Below are positions 58,279-64,000 of a stretch of DNA of 64,000 bases, piece after piece. The notes under the pieces were generated by a model that was not told the DNA's origin, did no database searches, and worked only from the letters and a program-made list of their open reading frames with translations. The position numbers and the translations under genes are program-made. Source of the stretch: Gnomoniopsis sp. IMI 355080 (lineage: Eukaryota; Ascomycota; Sordariomycetes; Diaporthales; Gnomoniaceae); the NCBI GenBank assembly GCA_027946555.1, contig JAPEVC010000118.1:1-64000 (forward strand), given 5' to 3'. Each line of letters begins with the position of its first letter. Positions within the stretch are counted from its first letter, which is position 1.

Positions 58279-59466
58279 CTATGCTGACGCATTCAGGTCC
58301 GACTTTGACAGTCCATCTTGACGCCATGATACTATCGGCAGACGCGAAGAATTCTGATCTTTCGTTCGCTTAGGCTCCACTGTCTTTGTCTTGAAGGTGC
58401 CTTCCACAGGCGATTGAAGGGGTAGTATCGAGTCTCTATCCGCCTCCTTCGCTGTCGTAGTCCCGCCAGATCGTAGTGTCGGAACCCTGTTGTCACTGAT
58501 GACGCCTAATTGTATCCCGTCACTGTTGAATAAATCCGGGTTTCGCGCCTTGACTACTGCAATCAGCTTGTTTAATATGCCAAACTCCAGCTTCAACTTC
58601 ACGCTGTACACAAGGCATTTCTGGAAACGTATGTCAGTGAGGTGCAAAGCATGACTATAGTTATGGTCTTGATTTCCAAGCCGCGACTTCAGAGCTAAGG
58701 ACACTTTGAAGTCTGATGCACTCACCCAGCTGGTCTGCAGGTCATAGAATCCCGAAAACTCGAACCCTAGAATAGAGAAGTCCAGGAGTACAACCAACAC
58801 GTTCACCGCGATGAGCCACCGCATGACTTTCCTACTGTCCACATTCATTGCCTTCATTTCAACGTTGGGCGTCCGGGTGATGGTGGCGCGCGCCCGCAGA
58901 AACCTGGCGGATTCTATAATATAAATGACCGAGATGATGACTTCCTGTATGAAGAAGACGAGCAGCTGGAATTTCTCATAGACCGAGTACGCCGCCGCGT
59001 AGGGCTTGGGATTGTCCGATTGCACCAGTACAAACAGAGCGAAGGTCGGAGGGTGGCATATCAGTGCGTCTGCCACGATCATGCTGAGCACGAGCCGGAT
59101 CTTGAAGGGATCCGAGACGAGCAAGTGCAGTCTTGAGAAAAGCACCACACTGTGGCCCGTAACCATGGTACACCACCCTGCGAGAACCAGCGCTGTGGAG
59201 AGTGCTCGAACAGCGGCGGATTCTTCGGCCTTGACAAACTTGACTAAATATCCGGAGCCATTCAGGGCGATGCCCCAAGTTGCAATGACCATTGACCAAA
59301 AGTAAAGTCCCTTGCGTCGCTTGAATGTCGTATATATAAATACTGACAGTTCTAGTACGTTATAAAATGCCAAGGAGATGAAAGCAGTGACGATAAAGAG
59401 TGTTGGGCCTGTCACAGCGTCGGCGCTGGTCAAGCCATGGCCCTCTGAGCGCAGTGGGAACGCCAT
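58279..59466 (-). CDS. Multi-pass membrane protein, DUF7703-like
   Basis: Exon 1 is 58726-59466 and exon 2 is 58620 down to 58279; the 105-nt intron between them has GTGAGT, CTGAC and CCAG signals but no stop codon in frame. Spliced product 360 aa (395 if retained). At least seven hydrophobic segments are visible (VTAFISLAFYNVLELSVFIY, FWSMVIATWGIALNGSGYLV, LSTALVLAGWCTMVTGHSVV, IRLVLSMIVADALIC, LLVFFIQEVIISVIYIIES, WLIAVNVLVVLLDFSILGFE). The end of the domain, KCLVYSVKLKLEFGILNKLI, is a signature of this fungal family. A 75-residue hydrophilic cytosolic tail follows. The topology is receptor-like, but function is unknown. The ATG at 59466 begins the family-like part. Confidence 0.85.
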   Translation of the reverse strand: MAFPLRSEGHGLTSADAVTGPTLFIVTAFISLAFYNVLELSVFIYTTFKRRKGLYFWSMVIATWGIALNGSGYLVKFVKAEESAAVRALSTALVLAGWCTMVTGHSVVLFSRLHLLVSDPFKIRLVLSMIVADALICHPPTFALFVLVQSDNPKPYAAAYSVYEKFQLLVFFIQEVIISVIYIIESARFLRARATITRTPNVEMKAMNVDSRKVMRWLIAVNVLVVLLDFSILGFEFSGFYDLQTSWVSASDFKVSLALKSRLGNQDHNYSHALHLTDIRFQKCLVYSVKLKLEFGILNKLIAVVKARNPDLFNSDGIQLGVISDNRVPTLRSGGTTTAKEADRDSILPLQSPVEGTFKTKTVEPKRTKDQNSSRLPIVSWRQDGLSKSDLNASA

Positions 59467-61774
59467 GGGCTTACTCAATGGAGCTGTGAACCGTGAATGA
59501 TTGTAGGTGAGTTGAGCTGAAGCTCGAGCAGTAGCTGGATGTTGGAGCTGATGTTTGTGATGTTTGATTGAAAAATGCCAGCATGTGTGGTGGGGAGCAG
59601 CCGGGGAAGTTATGACCTGAATGTAGTATACCCCAAGCAATGGAAGTCTATCGGTGGATCTTGCTAAGATATAGCTTCAATATGGAGAGCGTACTACGTA
59701 ACTCTAGGTATGGTTTTTCCAGAGCGTCAGTGCATCCCCAGGCAATGGCAATCAACCACAGGTCCGAACTCTCAGGGATCTCTGGGCTTTTCATGCCATC
59801 CCGAGTCACGAGATTGCTTTGACTCGGTTTCTCAGGTCTGTTAAACCTGGAACGATTGTCGGTGCGGCCATCTCTTGCCTTGAACATGTTTCCCCCGGCC
59901 CTTGGAGACATGACGAGTGAACTACGACTTCGTCGGTGTAAATATAGCCCAGGGTCCCGGAGCTTAAAATTCAGAAACGAGAAAAACAAGAATGCGGTCT
60001 GGGAGATGCACGATCTCCCGAGAAACTATTCATTTTCGCCAAGCAGAGTAAAAACCCGGGAGTTCCCATATGCCATGTGGGTCCTAATGGACTGTCGTCG
60101 AGATCTGACATGGTACAGTGGCAGAAAGCTCAAGTATTATCAACATTATCCGGCCAAAGCATGCTCCACACGAGATCGTGGCCAACATAGGTATCATCCA
60201 GCATGCACCAGGCAATTACTTGCGCCTCGACCAATCACTTTCCCCCGCTCCACCTTCCCGAAAGGTCGGAATTGTTGTGCATCAGCGAATTCTAATTCCT
60301 CCACAAGGACAACCTTCATGGGTGAAGTGACATTTAAGCACGTATGATGAGCCCCATTTACTCGAGTCTTGTGATGCCGAAAAGCACTCTTGAAAGCAAG
60401 ATTAGAGGCCCGGCGCTTGGCCAACTCGCCGCAGCATACCAAGAAATGCCCATCTGCCTCGATGCATGAGAATTGCTGGATTTGGTCTGACCCACAACCG
60501 CACACAGACAGACAGAGTGGAGCCGGCGGGGCCGGGGATCAAGGATGCCGGTGAAGCTTAAATCGACGGCTTGCCACCACTCCAACGTCCGCTGTACGGG
60601 GTAATAAGTCTGTGCAAGACTCTTAGGCAGTCCAAGTGGCTACACGCAAAGATTTGCCATCTTGTCAGAAATCGAGACGCTTCCGCTCCAGATCAACGTC
60701 TGTGGGGCTCTCTATCATGAGTCCTGGCAAGAAAAGAAAACAGTGGATGGGGCCGTTATTCCTTGGACATTCCCTCTTCATCATCAGCGGTATTGCTGCC
60801 ACAAAACAGGTTGACTTTTGAGATCCGGTCCATCAAACATATGCGCGGCAGAGGTTCGAGAGAAACTTCGAACAACCGTCACTAAAGATTGGCAAATTGC
60901 AAAGGATACACAAATAAATTCGGATAACGTTGAGCCAGGGTAAGAGTCCTTCTATCGGATAAGGACCCTTCTCAGCACATCAAGTCACTTCGTCCCGATC
61001 GCAGTATGTGACTGGACGCGAAGCTGATATTTAGCTCAGCGCGAGCACAAAGGTCAAAGACAGGACGGGGCAAAATGTCAAACTTTGAGCCTTTGACGGT
61101 TATCCAGACTGCGCGCAAGTATGACGACCTGAATGATTGGTCCAACTGGGGGAAACGATTGTTTTTCTCTGGTAGACGTGGGAGATCAATCGCCCTCGCA
61201 TTGAGTTACCATGTCCCTCTCCTTATGGTCGGATCACTCGGCTCCGTAACGAGATGATGAAAGACCAAGCAAGGGGTCTCAGCTCGAGGCAGACGAACAT
61301 ATCAGCAGAAATATAAGGGCTGACAACGGTCTCATTCGAAGCAAGGCGAGTCATGGCTCTCGTCGCTGCGGCGCCTAGCCCTGGCAAGGTTGGTGGATAA
61401 ATCAACACGGCCGGTAGTAGTCATCCACCACTACAATGTCAAGTGCAGAGTCGCATGGCAGGAAGCAGTCCACTATTATCAAAGTCTAAGCTAGCAAATG
61501 GCGAAAGCCTGTACTAGAAAGGCCGGTATATATTATCTCTAGGCTTAATACAGTTAAAATTTTCGGACTCATGTCCAGATGTCTATGGGAAATGAGATCT
61601 TTTGGCCCCGGGAACAGACTCTACTTGTAAAATGTCTAGAAGCAGACACCAAACGCCGGACCCTCATGTGCTCTAGATCTCGTCTCGTAAACCAAGTTTC
61701 TCCAAACAAGTGAAAGTGACTACGCTGTACGGCGCCGTGAAATCTTTTGGGATTTGAAGCAACGCTCCCTTCAT
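59467..61774. other. Intergenic, 2.3 kb
   Basis: Short unsupported frames only (longest 163 codons at 59856-60347 plus, without a domain). It includes the promoter of the DUF7703-like gene and 3' flank of the phospholipase gene. Confidence 0.5.
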
Positions 61775-63571
61775 CTATGCAGCCGCGCTCGGCACTCCCG
61801 GTTGGGCATCAGCCACGGGACCCTCGATCTCTGTCTCCATCTCACTCTCGCCTTCCAGGCCATCGGGTTTGCCATCCTTGCCTTGGTGACCAGATTCTGC
61901 ACCCATGCCGACGACATCGATCCATTTCCAGCAGTCGACCACATCATTCTCACTGCGGTCAAAAATAGCCTTGTCGTCCAACACGCCGTCCTCTACAGAC
62001 TTCTCGCTCGCCACAGAGCCCGCCGTCTCCACTAGATTTTGCTTGGAGGCGACATCCGCACCATCGACAAGGTCGCCTACCCACGTCCTCGCCACCGGCA
62101 CGCCATTTGTCCGTAGCAGCTGTAGCATGGCTCTGGTGTTCAGGCGCAACGCGCGCTCGGGCTGCTGCGCGCCAAATACCTTCTTGGTCAGCCAAGGAAA
62201 CAAGACGCCGAAATCGCTTTGGTTGAGATGCGCGCTCTCGGGTACGTAGAAGAAGTTCGGTTCGGGCAGCCGCACGCCTGAGCCGGGACGCTCAAAGGCT
62301 GCCGCCGAGACCACGGGGGCGCTGGGGTCAGGCGAGATAATGCGGCACATGGCGTGGAGATGTTCTTTCCACTTGAAGAATGTCTCAGACTCGATGGCGA
62401 GAATTGCAGAGCCGCCGGGGGCGGTCGGTTCGTTGTCGGCGTAGGCAGGCAAAGGTAAGTGGTAGAGAGCTGAGGTCATCGGAGAAAGTAGAGCAAAGCA
62501 CCACATGTCAAGCATCACGAGGAGATTCTTTGGTGTAATTTGCGCGCGGAGACGACTGTCCGGAGCAGGGACAAACAGTGGCTCTTCCATGGACTCGAGC
62601 TCTGGGGTTCCTGCGTAGTAGGTGGACTTCAGAAATTGCACCATCGTGGCCGCGCCAAAGCTGTGCCCGCTGAACATGATGGAACCGGGTTCGTGGACAT
62701 GGAGCTTCGATGCCAGCTGAGTCAGGCCTTTTACAGGCGTGCTAGTATTGAGATTGTGCATGTCTAGCCCGGAGTCGATGCTCAAAATCGCCTCGTGTAT
62801 CAACCCAAGCTCCCATAGCCGCACTTGTAACTGTTTGTTCCGCATGTCCCACGTTTCTTTGTTCTGGTCGTGTGGAATCTTGATATATGGCACAGCACGT
62901 CTCGTGTTCTTAGCGAAGAATCTGTCTTGCGCCGCGGGGTCTCGAATGACGGAGAGGGCAGCACTTCCGTCGCGGTGCTCGGGGCATATCACAACGACGC
63001 CATGGGAGGCCATGGAGCCTGCTATGTGAGAGTACGCGTTTCGAGTGCCGCCAAGGCCGTGAGAGAAGATCATGGTAGGCCATCGTCCATTGGGTATGTG
63101 CTCGGGCTCGAGTAGAGTGGCGTTTTTGTGGACGGGCACTGTAGTATAGTGAACATGTCTAGGAAGAAATCTGTGGCAGGACGCAACGTCAGTGAAGGCG
63201 CAGACGCGTGTGCTTGAGGGGACAACATACGAAAGAATCTCCGAGGCCACGGAACCGAAGCCCAAAAATTTGGTGTAGGCTGAGACGTGATGCCTCTGTG
63301 GTGCAGGAAGCCATGTTATCCTCTTTCCTTTGGAATCTGGTTGAGCTGGATAATAAATGCGAAATAAGACAGTATGGATGTCGGCTGCTTGCGCGGGAGC
63401 TTTGCTTGGGGCATTGAGGTCGGCGACGGGTATCTCGACATCAATGGTGCCCACTTTGTAAGGGCCGGTGTACTCTGGAAGGGTAGGTACGGGGTTGACT
63501 TTATTCAGATAGTACGCCATCTTCTCAGTGTAGGCCGCCCTCTCCGCAGATGTTGTTGACGGAGGAGCCAT
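61775..63571 (-). CDS. Platelet-activating factor acetylhydrolase-like phospholipase
   Basis: Exon 1 is 63231-63571 and exon 2 is 61775-63170, separated by a 60-nt intron with GTATGT, CACTGACG and CACAG signals that contains no stop in frame. Spliced product 578 aa, 598 if retained. The frame begins upstream at a TTG; the first ATG, at 63571, is used. PAF-AH p-II layout: FRIYYPAQ and KRITWLPAPQ, then WPTMIFSHGLGGTRNAYSHI (oxyanion), GSIMFSGHSFGAATMVQFL (nucleophile Ser in GHSFG), LLVMLDMWCFAL (acid), and VPESAHLNQSDFGVLFPWL (His). The family removes short or oxidised acyl chains at sn-2 of phospholipids. No signal peptide, so an intracellular location is likely. Confidence 0.9.
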   Translation of the reverse strand: MAPPSTTSAERAAYTEKMAYYLNKVNPVPTLPEYTGPYKVGTIDVEIPVADLNAPSKAPAQAADIHTVLFRIYYPAQPDSKGKRITWLPAPQRHHVSAYTKFLGFGSVASEILSYVVPSSTRVCAFTDVASCHRFLPRHVHYTTVPVHKNATLLEPEHIPNGRWPTMIFSHGLGGTRNAYSHIAGSMASHGVVVICPEHRDGSAALSVIRDPAAQDRFFAKNTRRAVPYIKIPHDQNKETWDMRNKQLQVRLWELGLIHEAILSIDSGLDMHNLNTSTPVKGLTQLASKLHVHEPGSIMFSGHSFGAATMVQFLKSTYYAGTPELESMEEPLFVPAPDSRLRAQITPKNLLVMLDMWCFALLSPMTSALYHLPLPAYADNEPTAPGGSAILAIESETFFKWKEHLHAMCRIISPDPSAPVVSAAAFERPGSGVRLPEPNFFYVPESAHLNQSDFGVLFPWLTKKVFGAQQPERALRLNTRAMLQLLRTNGVPVARTWVGDLVDGADVASKQNLVETAGSVASEKSVEDGVLDDKAIFDRSENDVVDCWKWIDVVGMGAESGHQGKDGKPDGLEGESEMETEIEGPVADAQPGVPSAAA

Positions 63572-63909
63572 CGTGTCGCCAGGCGAATGGCGTCCCAAGA
63601 CCCGGACTGGTTAGAGGTTGGTCCTTGTGGCGGTTGAACTGTTCGGTCTAAATGTTGTGGCCAGTCCGGAATAACACAGTTACTTTTGTCTGTGCAGACA
63701 GCACAATTCAATTTCTAAGGTGTGTCGCTATGGACGGATCGACAGTCGACAGATCGGCGACGTTGATGATGATGATCAATCCACACAGTGCTTGTCGGGA
63801 ATTGCTTGTGGAGGCGTCTAAGTCTAGAGGTATTGGCAAGGGGAAGAAAGGTACACCGAATTTGAGAATAGTATGAGAGGCGAGAATTGTGGTCAGGTAT
63901 GTGTGCGAC

Positions 63910-63941
<32 letters not shown>

Positions 63942-64000
63942 CGTTGCGTGCAAGAGAATGTAGGAGGCTACTTGGTAGGGAATAGGGGCTGTGCTATACC
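63572..64000. other. Right edge, promoter and poly-A tract
   Basis: Upstream region of the phospholipase gene; no coding frame. It contains the long A tract listed separately. Confidence 0.5.
63910..63937. repeat. 28-nt poly-A tract
   Basis: Uninterrupted run of 28 A residues on the plus strand, about 340 bp upstream of the phospholipase ATG. It could be a microsatellite or the tail of an old retroposed copy; no target-site duplication is evident. Run length may be inexact in an assembly. Confidence 0.9.

Noticed and set aside
59856..60347. 163-codon plus-strand frame in the 59.5-61.8 kb gap
   Set aside because: No domain and composition like noncoding DNA; begins downstream of the promoter of the membrane-protein gene.
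63910..63937. Poly-A tract as evidence of a recent retrotransposed copy
   Set aside because: No coding remnant, target-site duplication or element body adjoining it; a simple homopolymer is enough.

Overview
This window is nuclear DNA of a filamentous ascomycete (Pezizomycotina). Protein genes are interrupted by short introns of about 50-110 nt with GTRNGT-type donors, CTRAY-type branch sites and YAG acceptors. The gene content is typically fungal: Zn2Cys6 regulators, HapX, an ASST-family protein, DUF7703-type membrane protein and small secreted proteins. I cannot name the species. I see no tRNA, rRNA, CRISPR array or intact transposon. Exon limits were built by hand by matching intron phase between open frames; in each multi-exon model the summed exon length is a multiple of three.

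Left part (0-33 kb) is accessory in character. It holds a tiny 8-cysteine secreted peptide; an ASST-like arylsulfotransferase-family protein; a secreted precursor made of four near-identical 15-residue Tyr-rich repeats (the most interesting object here: a candidate Kex2-type repeat / RiPP-like precursor); a GNAT acetyltransferase; and a large Zn2Cys6 regulator. A 4.5-kb stretch without genes follows. Then come a quercetin 2,3-dioxygenase-type bicupin, a small secreted protein, a MetX-like alpha/beta hydrolase, a second Zn2Cys6 regulator with a CGG palindrome just upstream, another gene-poor 4 kb, a small alpha/beta hydrolase, a decayed Ser/Thr-rich frame, and a block of 2OG-Fe(II) oxygenase, MFS permease and a second 2OG-Fe(II) oxygenase.

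Middle part (33-55 kb) is conserved housekeeping and regulation: cytosolic glutamyl-tRNA synthetase divergent from mitochondrial ribosomal protein uL1m, a COG2 N-terminal-domain protein, the iron regulator HapX with two perfect ATCTGATAA GATA-type sites upstream, a 4.7-kb intergenic region, a roughly 1850-residue protein with Sel1-like C-terminus, and a hemerythrin-like protein.

Right part (55-64 kb) has a TAP-like S33 peptidase, a DUF7703-like multi-pass membrane protein and a platelet-activating-factor acetylhydrolase-like enzyme, ending near a 28-nt poly-A tract.

Possible functional groupings (inference): (i) repeat precursor with its ASST and GNAT neighbours and the Zn2Cys6 regulator; (ii) oxygenase-permease-oxygenase block at 27.6-32.6 kb; (iii) secreted quercetinase and nearby secreted protein, fitting growth on plant material.
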